64,000 bases of DNA from Arcuatula senhousia (Eukaryota > Mollusca > Bivalvia > Mytilida > Mytilidae): NCBI GenBank assembly GCA_963971305.1, contig OZ020313.1, positions 53,392,203 through 53,456,202 on the forward strand. Direction: 5' to 3'. The notes under the pieces are model-generated. The model made no database searches. It was not told the origin of the DNA and was given only the letters and a program-made list of their open reading frames with translations. This document shows, piece after piece, positions 34,277 to 45,383 of this stretch (position 1 is the stretch's first letter; every line of letters starts with the position of its first letter). A program made the position numbers and the translations under genes.

Positions 34277-35161
34277 GTTCACACCCGATCAATTCAAGGA
34301 TACCGTGTGCATTATAGATGCATAATTTTCAAAAGTATATATAAAACTCTTTATCCTGCACTTTATCGAACTTATTCCACATCTCTTTATTTTCTATTCT
34401 AATTTCCCCTTAAATAAAATGTTGAAATATCAATGTTGCTTAAACAGAATTAATTTTTCATCTCTCAAAATTAAAAATGTGCATATGTACCAAGTCCCCT
34501 ACCTACTTTATATCAGAGTTGCTTGAATTTTACTTCTTCTGGTCGAACTGCCAATATCATAGATTATATGAGATGTATTTGATAGTATACCTGGCATAAC
34601 TGAGCCCCACCCCTCCCCTCAAACAACTGTCAAGATAAATTTTGATCTTCGTTAGTTGTGAAAATTTTATGAACCGTTTTTCCGACCGACATCATTTGCA
34701 ATAGTCTTCCAAGGGAACAAAACATTGTTGCCCCGCGTATTAATTGTGGGAACATTAATTAACCAACGATTTTCAAAACCTTTAGCCAGGCCGCTGAAAT
34801 CGTTTGTTGAATTAAAATGTTATGATCAGTTCACTCAATTGGTCAAATTTCATATGGTACATGTATTACAAACATCACGTATATTAAATATCATAGATTA
34901 TATATGATATAAGAGGAAACCTTTTCTATTCTTTAGTGTCTGTTTAGTTCAGGCTGGGTGGCAAAGTGTTTATTGCAGATTGAGCAAACATATATTGCTT
35001 AGTTCTTCAATGGTTAAGATCGTTTGTCTTCGTTAGCCCTACTGCATATACTTAGGGATATTGACATTGACATAGGAAGCGTTTTAAGCTGATAATTGTT
35101 TTATTACCTTCGGTTATGGGACATTTCTACAGTTTTACAATTTGTGGTGCAAGATTCTTTA

Positions 35162-35672
35162 GGATGAATAAGTGAGTGAATTGGTGTTTTACGCCCTTGC
35201 AACGCTATAAAGGTAACTTGGAGGCGATGAACATGAAATGGATGATAAAATGAACATGAAATGATGATAAGAAATTAAATATGTGGGTGGGTTTGGGAAA
35301 CAAAAGAACAGTAAATTTTGAAGACCATAGGAAAAGTGGAGAGGTGGGCAGGGGCAAAAAAAATAGCCTTTGTCATGTGGTGCACTTCTGGGCGGTCCAA
35401 AGGGGTCTTTTACGTGCATGAAACGTGGCACTCTTCACACACGTTGACCCACTATGGTTTGCGGTCAGGTTTTCCGCATTATAGCCTGACGACCCCGGCA
35501 TATATTTTGACAAGGCTGCCCCATTCAACAACCTGGGGCACAAATCCGAAGTCGCTTTGTGGGCTAAGTCGGGCTTTACCCGATGTCAGGTTTCTGTACG
35601 CTTTTTAGTGGACTTTAGTTGACAAGCTTAACGCTGCTGCGGGCCTATATCCTTCCGGGTCCTGCACGGAAG
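35162..35672 (-). mobile_element. Interspersed repeat S, copy 3 (palindrome right arm)
   Basis: Mirror of 32686-33185 and inverted relative to 25684-26190. A few indels distinguish the two arm copies, for example in the AAGACCCC/AAAAGACCCC stretch near 35405. Confidence 0.75.
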
Positions 35673-35807
35673 GTAATATTTTTTGTCGGGTAAATTTAGT
35701 TTATCTAATCTAGTAAGTCAAAGTTCTTGTTGGATATTGGTCCCGTTCAATAAAATATTGTCACGAGTTAGGGGTTAGACTGTAGGTTTATATTATTGAT
35801 TATTTCT

Positions 35808-35870
35808 GGTTGACAGTAAACACTCATGTTCATTTGTTGTTTCATTCGTGTTCGTAGTTTGCTGTCAACC
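35808..35870. repeat. 63-bp hairpin, right-arm copy
   Basis: GGTTGACAGTAAAC pairs with GTTTGCTGTCAACC. Mirror of 32487-32549. Confidence 0.7.
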
Positions 35871-37018
35871 ATCGCGACTATGATGGACATTCATGAACTA
35901 TTTGTTGATGTTATATGTACTGCTATGCGTTATTATATTGTGTATTATTGTATATTCATTGCTATTTATGGGAATTATTAGGCATGAGTTCGTCCTACTG
36001 TTTTATTCCAAGGGGGGTCCCGTGTCCCATTCCCGCTTGAGTTTTCGTTATATTCACTTGTATGTGTGATCTGAGCACGGGGAGGACTGCTATAACAAAT
36101 GTTTTTTTTTGCTGTTTTTGTTTTTACTTGTAATTTATCATTGTAGCATAATGAAATATTGGTCCTTTTTTGTATCCAGACTCTTTGAACAAGTATATAT
36201 ATAGTACCTATTTATTATAATCTTATACTTTATTCTATTCTCTGTTATAATGTAATCATTGTAATGATGCTGCCCTTTGTCTTTGAGGGACCATAATTGG
36301 AAAATAAATTATGTCTATTCACTTGTCAGTCCCTCTTACCATTTTTGCTTGTTTGCGTAAGGGTTATATATTGTAATGGGCTATGCATTCTGTTAAGGGT
36401 AAGCCCCGTTAAGTCCCATTCCCCGATTCCCAGATTGTAAACACATCGTTTATTTGTAAAATCCGCCATGCCTTGTTTACGTGCACTGAACAGGTACCCG
36501 GAAGTGCACTGGATGCTGAACTATGACGTCATTAAACCCAGTGAACTGTGGGCCGACCAATCAGTTGAGGAAGATCGTCCCACGGAATGTCCCACGGTGA
36601 GTCTGCGTCCAAACTCAGGGAGACTGCGGCCCGCTACCAGGGCGTTCAGACCATTTAACCAGAGCAAACCATCTACAGTCGCAGTCTCATGCAGTCCGTT
36701 TTATCTGTCATTCATCTGATTTGATGTTAACCATTTACAATCCCCATTGACCATATTTGGACTGAAGAACCGGCGAAATACTACAAAAATACTACGATGT
36801 TTACAATCGCCAGTTTGTACTAAAAGGGGGGGTCCCCGTTTTATTCTACAAAGCTCTGGTTGGGATTTTAATTATTTATAAACTATTATATATAGTGATT
36901 CTATGAATTGAACTGCTCTGTTATTTATTAAATTGTTATTACTTGGAATCTACTGAGTTGGTCTCATTTCAAATACTGCTATAATACATAGAACAAAATA
37001 CATAGAGTATATATATAA

Positions 37019-37200
37019 AAATTAAGAAATAATTCATGGCCGCCCGTGGTTAATTGGAGATTTAACCATGGGTGCCCATTATTTTCGTGGATATTTTACC
37101 CAGAGCGTAGCGAAGCGGAGCGAGGGGTTAAATACACGAAAATAATGGGCACCCATGGTTAAATCGAAAATAAACCACGGCCGGACATGAATTATTTCTA
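37019..37200. repeat. Fold-back element in right arm, longer version
   Basis: AGAAATAATTCATG borders both ends, and TTAACCATGGGTGCCCATTA occurs in both orientations around a GAGCGTAGCGAAGCGGAGCG centre. The left palindrome arm lacks one half, so this is a difference between arms. Confidence 0.75.
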
Positions 37201-38945
37201 TTCTAATATGACAATTTTGTGTTTTCAAAGACCTATAGTGTACAATGCTACAGAAGCCATTTTGATGTTTCTTGCTACTATACGTTTATGTGCAAATGAT
37301 CCTTTATGACGTCGGCAATCTCAGCGTAAAATCATATAATGACGTCGCAAAATGAACTGTGACGTCGACCTGTGTTTTATTGGAATTTAAACATGGCTTG
37401 TCGCCATGGTTTCTATTGTTCTTTCCGGGGACCCATATTAGAATACACTATAAAAAGATCATCAGCATGATCAGTGCCTTACCAATCGGTTGAACATGCT
37501 ACCAATGTTTGTCACGCTACCAGTGAATTAGTTCACATATTCACGAATTATGTATTTATATATGCTCTTTCGAGGGCCCATGATTTGGTGTAATAAATTA
37601 TACTTATACATATTACCAATGTAAACTTTATTTTTAAACCATTTGACTTTATGTAACCAAGATTATAAGTACCAATTAATACCGACTTAGGGTAACAAAC
37701 CCATCACTACTTTATTAGTAGTACCAACTAGTTACGGTTACGGAAAACACACATATACCCGAAACGTAACAATATATTAGATTTTGGGACTGAAACTGAC
37801 AACTGATATAATTCAGGACAGGTCAAGTATGATGCTCTTAACGCTATCTCTCTGAAGCTTCCGGGGCTTCGCTTCCCTGGACCTACTAGGGGCTTTGTGC
37901 AGCCCCAGACCCCCTGCCGAAATTATTCCTTCACTTCCTTTCAGTCCCAGCTATACCCTGCATTTCTAAGAATCGGTGGTAAATTAATGTTAAAAATACG
38001 CAGTCAAAAATGTTTTGTTTCTTATATAATTAGGTAGACTAGGATATTTGTGACCGTACAGGCGATGTTTTGTCTTCATACTAAAAACACTTAGTTTTTA
38101 AAAAATGGAGCAATTCCTACAGTGAAATTCAAGTCGTATTAAGATGGATGTCGGTTGGAAAATCGGTTCATTCATTTTTCACATCAAACAGATATCGAAC
38201 CACGAACCTTTTCAGTTGTTATGGTGTTCAGTTATGCCACGTACTATTAAGTGCATCTCATATAATTTATGATTTTAGAAATCAGACCAGAAGAAGCCAA
38301 ATCTAGCAACTCCGATATAAATTGAAACAGGAACTTGGTACGCATGCACATTTAAAACTTTGAAAGATGAAAATAGATTATAAATATGTTTAAGCTACAT
38401 TGGTATTTTAGCATTTTTATTTAAGGGGGTTTGAAGTTCGATAAAGTGCAGGATATTAAAGAGTTTTAAATATACTTTTTTAAAAATATGCATTTAAAAT
38501 GCAAACGGTATCCGTGAATTGATCGGGTGTGAACGGTATCATTTTAAGACTTTGCCATTTGTAATTAACATAAGACCTTGTTAACATGCAAAAGAGGACC
38601 TTTGCTCATACATTTTCATTCTGGTTGGTTTGCAACAAAATATACACTGCAAATATCTTTGTACTATGGAAAAAACAACAGCTGAATAAAAATCGGCATA
38701 AAATGCAAACTGTATCCTTGCTCAATTTCTGAACTGTACAGAGGTGTTTGCATAGAACAAAGCACATTTCAGAGACCGACTATAGCGACAAAGTAGCTGG
38801 AGTTTGGTACCACCAAATGCACTAGAAAATTTTGCTGTATATATTTGTTATCATGAAGAACCAAGTGTCAACCTACCTTGAGGCGGACCGAAATCTCGGT
38901 AAAAACTGGAAACGGTATCCTTGCGTGTGACGTAGGGTCCTGGCC

Positions 38946-39619
38946 GTGTATTTACTAGCGACGTATTTTTTTTTATTTTTGTACATTGCACGTCAAAGAA
39001 GTAAATATTTTCAACGTCATCAGTTATTCAAAATTCGGAGCGAAACGTCACGCGCTCATAGGTGCCATTTCAAAATCAACCATACTGAATTCACGGCTTT
39101 GTTTGCTAAAATTAAGTTTGGAGTATTTAAGTTTTTTCGATTATCAAGCTTAAATATTTCTTCCTCTTTTTTCCCTACCAAATGAGGCAAATTGAATAAT
39201 TATGCTGTGCTCGCAGCTAGGCAATGCCTAATTCATATATATGAACAATATGAACTGAAATTCATTCAGAAAATGGTAACAAAGGACTGACAATTTTTTA
39301 ACTGAATACATTAAAAGAAACATAAAAAGTGTAAAACTAAATAAATGGAATGTTTACGACAGAGGCATTTTAATCTAAAAGTAAAATACAATCAAACATT
39401 AGATACAACCCAACAAAGGCATTTAACACACATAAACATCAACTTGGTTAAGTTCAGTGTGAACTCGGGTATTGAAGGAAAAGCCTTTCCTGTTAGTTTT
39501 ATGTAGAAAGCAACAACTATCATGACTATAAAAGTTGAAATGATCAATTTAAATTTCTTTTGTACACCAAGCCAAACAATCATGTCACATATTATAGTCA
39601 CTGAAACTGTGTTTTATAG
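38946..39619. other. End of lectin intron 2
   Basis: AT-rich intronic DNA with no recognised element. It ends with the acceptor TTTTATAG at 39612-39619. Confidence 0.6.
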
Positions 39620-39858
39620 GCACCCCAGTTGGAGATGCGTGGATAGGATTCAAGACGTCTACGTGGATCAGTGGAGGCGCGGTCGAGGATATCTATGGTG
39701 TCCCGATATACATTGACGAAACCGATGTTCAACCGTTCCGAAACCAGGACACGGAATGGGATTGTGGTCTATATCTGTCTTCTATGCCGACGTTACTCGA
39801 CGGAGCATGTAACGCCAGGGGATTATTGTATTATATTTGTGAACTCGTCATTGCATAG
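39620..39858 (+). CDS. C-type lectin last exon
   Basis: After the acceptor TTTTATAG, the two bases GC complete the cysteine codon left open at 21352. The exon then encodes TPVGDAWIGFKTSTWISGG, ETDVQPFRNQD, EWDCGLYLSS, DGACNAR and LLYYICELVIA, then TAG at 39856-39858. This is the second half of a C-type lectin domain, with the WIG core and the last three cysteines. Where many family members have EPN or QPD this one has VQPF, so mannose or galactose preference cannot be read off. It closes a 729-nt three-exon frame with 20194-20494 and 21164-21352, across an 18.3-kb intron full of mobile DNA. A decayed paralogue lies at 55350-55525. Confidence 0.8.
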
Positions 39859-39938
39859 TTATGAAAGTTTCTGGAACACAGATAAATTAGACTCGCACCA
39901 GCTTCACATGAAACTAACATGAGCTTCTAACATGGAAT

Positions 39939-39944
39939 AATAAA
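39939..39944 (+). terminator. Polyadenylation signal AATAAA
   Basis: AATAAA lies 81 bp after the stop codon of the lectin gene, in GGAATAATAAACTTTTC. It is the first such signal downstream. Confidence 0.6.
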
Positions 39945-41449
39945 CTTTTCATGTGAAATTGACATGAAGCTCAATTCACGTAAAACTTATAGAAACTTTT
40001 TTAACGTATGTACAAGCTCGTTTCGGGTGATTTTTTTCAAGTTAACCTCCACATGCGAGCTCGAGCTGATTTGGCATGAGGGTGTAACGTTTACAGTTTA
40101 AAAATGAAGTTATAGGTATGGATATGCAAGTTTCTTGTTTAAAGCATATCTATCTATTGTAAAAAAAAAACAAATGGATATAACTTTACATGGTTATTCC
40201 TTTTCATGGGTTTGAAGCAAGATTTATTTTGGAACCTTTTTACTTTATTGTTTCTATTTTTGAATTACATGTTAAAAAGTTTGAATGCAGTATTACACTT
40301 TAACTTACCCATTCTTATAAATTGTATGTTTATTATTAAAGTTGTTCGAGTGCAAGCAAAGAAATTTGGCACAGAAATAAGTTGTTACGAGGACCCATTC
40401 TAGTCCTGCTAATAGTCTAATTACTATATGTCAGCCTGATCTTACCTACATTTATAAACATCTTATATCTAATGATATTAGAGGGGGTCATACTGCCCTA
40501 CCGTGGTACACAAATGACAATTAAGAGGCAAAATCACTTAAGTATTCTTATGCCTTTAATTCTAGCTAGACCTATAGTTTGAACGAGTACTAGTTATCTA
40601 CGAAATTACTTTTTAATATCTGTCTTAATGGTGTACAAGAAGAACGCGAAGATCCTATGAGTCAAGATGAATTTGTTATAATTCACCATAAACTTATTAA
40701 CATCGTGAGGCCTGAAAAAGCCTTAATCACGGTCCTTATTGACAACGAATAGCATAGATATGAAGTGTTGTATGTAGAAATCTAGGCTTTAAGTGTGATG
40801 AATGTTCTAAGTTCTAAAATTAATTGTTCTTGCTCTAACCTGTATTCAAATCTTTTACTGTAATTTGTTGTTCGTTGTCACTTTTGGTCTCACAAATTTT
40901 GGCTAGATCATCGCTCATCAGATGAAAAACCTTTGTCAATTTGCTTGTTTGTTTGTTTGTTTTTGTTTTTGCCTAACATGTTCTAGTTTTGTATTAATGC
41001 TAACTTTTGAAATAAAAATCAAAGACTTTTTAGTTGCTCTAATATCTATGTCCATAGTATAGTCACCTGTTGGAGTTAACAATGAAAAAAAATGAAATGG
41101 AATTCCCCTATTCCGGTTGCTTTTGGAACGCCACCATACGTTTGGTTTGGTAAAACGGTAAAGAAGTCTTTAAAAAGCTGTTTTCTCGACAATTGCATTT
41201 TTAAATCAGAAAACTTAGTACTAAACTGCATATATCTATAAAATTAAACATCACTGTAACGTGATTGTCTCAAATCTATAAAATTTTAAAAGATCTTAAT
41301 ATATTTTGATAAATCATGTAAATGGGGGTATCCTGGAACCTATAAAAAAAAACTACCTATAAAATGTTTAATTGTTTGGGCGTTCTTCACCATTAAGGTG
41401 GAAGTTTTTTTTCACTATAGGCATTTAAGGTGCCATGAAAACCTGCGTA
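39945..41449. other. Gene-free region
   Basis: AT-rich intergenic DNA. Short frames such as 40206-40403 have no recognisable content. A GTTT-rich simple stretch lies near 40945-40975. Confidence 0.5.
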
Positions 41450-41640
41450 CAAACTTGAAAGAAGCAGAGGTACCAATGGGGCATCCGAATGTCAAAGTCC
41501 GAAAGGGCAGAGACAAAACCAGTAAACACAAACAAGGACATGACGAACAAACAGACAACATATTAAACACGGAAACACAAAAGCTACTGAATATCAATTT
41601 AAAAAGCATACTACAGTCGTAATGAGAGTGAACTCAGGTG
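41450..41640 (-). mobile_element. Family P2 retroelement 3' end, truncated
   Basis: Minus-orientation tail module containing AGGTACCAATGGGGCATCCG, AAAGTCCGAAAGGGCAGAG and GTGAACTCAGGTGCTC, as in the copies at 4031 and 26226. Confidence 0.65.
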
Positions 41641-41857
41641 CTCAGTAAGTATTAGTGTAATCGACTACCAGATATTTGTACCTGCGTTTTCTATTCATTA
41701 AAAAACTGCGTTTAATCAATTGTGCCAATGAATAGGTTAAGGATTCTGAGGATATATTCACATCAAGATGACTTATCAAGCTTAAACTTAAGGTAAACTG
41801 GGTAGAACATTTGAAAAACTGTTATTTAGGTTGCTTAAAGAGGGAGCTTAGTAGCCA

Positions 41858-42155
41858 TTACCCTAATTCTTCTACATAGGTCTCACGCTGTTTAATACAT
41901 TCCGTATATTGTTCAGACCATATTTTACCACTGTAGGTATACGGCTTTGCCCAACTTCGTATTATTTGTTTGAATAAATGCGTGAACTGGTAATTGAAAC
42001 CGTGTACAGCAAGCCACAAACTTGTGCGTTGAGCTAGCTCTCCATAAGAGTACGCGTTGGTGATTGGTGTTCGGTTACTCCCAAAATCAATCCCATCCAT
42101 CTTTTTGTGGTAAGGACCATCATTGTCAAATGTCATAGCAATCGGGTGACTATAA
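41858..42155 (-). CDS. Last exon of an unidentified gene
   Basis: On the minus strand an acceptor ATTTTAG (42156-42157) is followed by one base and an open frame of 98 residues that ends at TAA. It begins YSHPIAMTFDNDGPYHKK and contains GIDFGSNRTPIT, YGELAQRTSLWLAVHGF and QIIRSWAKPY. The composition is protein-like, with evenly spread W, Y, F and D/N, and the frame stays open to a good splice acceptor. I did not recognise a family. No signal peptide, transmembrane segment or repeat is seen. Upstream exons, to the right on this strand, were not found in the next few kilobases. It could also be a processed or captured gene fragment. Confidence 0.5.
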
Positions 42156-42179
42156 CTAAAATTATTGTGGGGACACCAA

Positions 42180-42240
42180 AGTTAACAGACAACGATGAAA
42201 AAAACAACAACGACAAGGACAACAACAACGACGACAGCAT
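42180..42240. repeat. AAC/ACG-rich simple stretch
   Basis: A run of AACAACGAC-type words (ACAACAACGACAAGGACAAC and onward) forms a short cryptic microsatellite. Confidence 0.7.
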
Positions 42241-42529
42241 CATACCATAAAACGTCCGCAACATGTACACAAACACCTAGAACACGCTCAGACACATTTA
42301 CATAAAGAACCGATAAGGGGGCAACTCACGAAAAAATATCTTTTCTTAAGGAGCTACCTCAAAATGTTTTTCTTTATTAAAAGCATTATTTTTATATGCA
42401 AAAATTCTTCATAATACTAATATTTTTTCAGACACCACAGTAGATTAGATTCAGAATATGTTTATGGAAGAAAAAACCCGAGCCCCCCCCCTTTTTCTAA
42501 ATTTAATGGTCGATAATTGCAACATAACT

Positions 42530-43220
42530 GGAGAACAAGCAGTTGCAAGAACCACTGAACTAGGGAGGTTTTTAAGGATCATCATGTAACCAGTGGTAAA
42601 TCTTCAATGAGACGATCCTTAATATACTTTGGAAACCCCACATCTGTACCTTTCTGACCCAGTATTTTTGCCGTTAGTGGATGATCTTTTCCATCAAACA
42701 TGATATATCGGTAGTGATGACAATATCTTGGAAACCACTAGTTTTGTCATATGTAAAGCTCATACTAGTAGTTGGTTTTAACACCCAATGGCATTACTGA
42801 TTATGGGACACAATTTGTTCATAACAATTTGCTACCAAGCACCCAGATATACAAATCAAACAAAAAAGGAATAAAAATGAATTACTTCAAATGCATCTGA
42901 GAGTGTTACGTTTTTTTTATACATATATCATGCAAACAGACACTCGAACGACAATAACCCTAATCTAATATGGAAATTAATAAAAGGTATTTGAGTGCCA
43001 CAATACATTAGGTTTTAGTTCGTAAAACAAAACAAAAATTCAAACAAAATAAAGATAAAAAAATACTCCATTTTCTATTGGATGCATATTAACAATACAT
43101 ATTTTTAAAATTTATTGTCCGGAAATTGAAATTTCAGAGAATAACAAATATATATTCCATCAACCAAAGTCAGATGGGACTTGGCAAAATAACTTTGATG
43201 TTTTCCAGCATTTCTGAAAG
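42530..43220. repeat. Segmental duplication, copy 1
   Basis: Matches 44245-45345 with moderate divergence. Shared landmarks are CTGAACTAGGGAGG, TTTGGAAACCCCACATCTG, CACCCAATGGCATTACTGAT and CAAACAGACACTCGAACGAC. No gene is in it. Confidence 0.75.
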
Positions 43221-43239
43221 ATGTGCGATAAACTATTCT

Positions 43240-43690
43240 ATAAAAATGATGTCATAACTCCAATAACGAATCATCTGACAACATCCACACAACGGAGACT
43301 TTTGTAGAGTGTAATGAGATGAAGGTTAAAGTAAGCAAAAGCTTTTCTCTGTCTGCATTAGTTTTCAATATAGAGGACAAAACAGTAAAAAAAACTATTT
43401 TTGGCCTTTAAAGGGCCATAACCCACATAAGAGGTAATCTGACAACATCGATCCAAAGGAGACTTTTTAGAGCTTAATGAGCTAAAGGTTTAAGCATGCA
43501 TCAGCTTTTCTCTATCTGCATCGATAGGGCAAAACAGGAAAAAAACGCTATTTTTGTCCTTTGAAGGGACAAAACCCCTAGAAGGGTTCATCTGCCAACT
43601 TCATTTTTATGGAGACTTTTGTAGAGCTTTTGATTCTAAAGATTCTTCGATCCTTCTGATTTTTTTTCTATCTGTTATAGTTGCTGAGTT
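43240..43690. repeat. Imperfect tandem units of about 150-180 bp, three copies
   Basis: Units begin ATCTGACAACATC (about 43270), ATCTGACAACATC (about 43437) and ATCTGCCAACTTC (about 43589). Each continues with GGAGACTTTTGTAGAG-type and TTTTCTCTATCTG-type words. Confidence 0.7.
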
Positions 43691-44244
43691 ATAAGCCATT
43701 GCAAGTGGTTTTACCCTATGTTCATTTTTTTTGTAACAGCCGCCATGTTTTTTTATCGAATCATTTCAAAATGAGGATCGTTTAATTGTTGCCAGCATGC
43801 CATATGTAATTCCTGCAAAGTTTCAGCATAGTGATGGCATAAGCTCACATGGCCTTTAGCCAGGTGAGTTTAAAAAGAAGCCAACATATAAATCCAATTT
43901 CGATCGAGACTAAAACTGTGAGCCGCATCTCTCAAAAAAACACACCATGCACGGTGACACCCCTAAAATCGTTGATAATAAATTAACCTGCATAATGCCA
44001 CAACGATTGCAGATAAGAAATGGGTACCTTTTATCTGTCCATGCTATGAGAAACCCCAAAAACATTCATTTTTTTTAAGTGGGTGCACATCAACATTTAG
44101 TTACACAAATTGTACGAAAGGCTCATGAAAATCCATATTGTAGTTTAAATTGATATCACTTTGTCGTCTTTGTTCTTCCATGGGAACACCGTATATCAAT
44201 CATCAAAGTTAAATAAGAGTTGTACATTAACGGTCGACCTGGAC

Positions 44245-45345
44245 AACAAGCAGCAGCAAGAATTTAACCGCTGATTGGAAATCTGAACTAGGGAGGTTTT
44301 GAAGGATCATCAAGTTACCAGTGGTAATATCTTCAATGAGACAAAGCTAAACAAAGCTAAATATACTTTGGAAACCCCACATCTGTTCCTGTCTTATCCT
44401 GTATTTTCCGTTGAGTGTATTCTCTTTTCCATCAAACATTCTGTAGTGATAACAATACTTTGAAAACAACTAGTTTTGTCAGATGTAAAGCTCTAAGTAG
44501 TATTTGGATTTAACACCCAATGGCATTACTGATTATGGGACACAGTTTATGCATAACAATTTGCTACCAAACACCAAAATATATAAATTAAACAAAAGTA
44601 AAATTAAAAATAGGGAATCAAATGGGACATTAAATGATACCCCGCCACGATATTCATCAATAGTTAAATATGTTTGTATTTTATACTGTATATACTATGC
44701 ATCTATATAGAAACAGAAAAGAAATGAGTTATCTTTCTAAGACCAGAAAATTTCTTCATTTTCAAATTTTGCAAAATTTACAAAGTGGCAAATCTTCAAT
44801 GTTTTCGGATCATCTTGAAAATTAAACTTGACCTGTATTTTATTGTATTCAATAGCTGTGCAAAGTATCATTCAAATCCTTTGACGCGTTTTTAAGTTAT
44901 CATCCGGAAACCTTCGGGGGACGGACGGGCGGACAGACGGACATACACTGAAAGAAACTGAAGGTATAACAATATACGTCGCCACTTCGTGTGGTGGGGT
45001 ATAAAAATGCATTACTTCAAATGCAAATCTTATAGCGTTCCGTCTTTTTAAGACATAATTCATGCAAACAGACACTCGAACGACAATAACCCTGCTCTAA
45101 TATGGAAATTAATAAAAGTTATTTGAGTGCCGAAATACATTAGTCCTAAAAACAATAAAATTCACAAACATAATAAAGAAAAAAACTCCATTTTCTATTG
45201 GTTGCATATCAACAATACATTTTTTTTATTCAGAATTAATTGTCCGGAAATTGAAGTTATAGAGCATAACTTAATTTGATATTGATAAACCAAAGTCAGA
45301 TGGGACTTGGCATAATAATTCTTGTGTTTTCCAGTATTAAATATT
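44245..45345. repeat. Segmental duplication, copy 2
   Basis: Second copy of 42530-43220, about 1.75 kb downstream. It is longer because it contains the MITE at 44637-45002. It ends just before the broken lectin exon at 45384. Confidence 0.75.
44637..45002 (-). mobile_element. ATACCCC-type MITE inside duplicated segment
   Basis: It begins ATACCCCGCCACGA and ends CGTGTGGTGGGGTAT, an imperfect 15-bp inverted repeat. Near the right end it has a GGACGGACGGGCGGACAGAC simple run. The architecture, read in reverse, resembles the element at 61918-62540. The duplicate at 42530-43220 lacks it. Confidence 0.7.
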
Positions 45346-45383
45346 TGAGTTTTTTCTAAATAACAGGCTATAAACTACAAATT

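Larger units (their letters stand above)
29517..38945. repeat. 9.4-kb near-perfect palindrome (inverted duplication)
   Basis: The left arm 29517-34065 (4549 bp) is complementary to the right arm 34277-38945 (4669 bp). Pairs were checked along the full length, including GGCCAGGACCCTACGTC at both outer ends, the block at 30500-30740 with 37730-37960, 31870-31930 with 36440-36500, 32686-33185 with 35162-35672, and 33800-33860 with 34480-34550. Mismatches are few, mostly small indels. A 211-bp unpaired spacer separates the arms. No gene was recognised; frames such as 36468-36719 are not conserved as coding. It occupies intron 2 of the plus-strand lectin gene. No target-site duplication was found at the outer ends. 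Confidence 0.93.

Noticed and set aside
36468..36719. 83-codon frame in the right palindrome arm
   Set aside because: The left arm carries a short length difference in the corresponding region, and no motif is present.
29517..38945. Interpretation of the palindrome as an LTR retrotransposon or ordinary TIR transposon
   Set aside because: No LTR pair, primer-binding site, polyprotein or target-site duplication was seen, and the arms meet at an asymmetric internal junction.
29517..38945. Interpretation of the palindrome as a sequencing or assembly fold-back artefact
   Set aside because: Arm-specific indels of 17-85 bp and distinct outer flanks argue for two real arms, although raw reads would be needed to exclude it fully.
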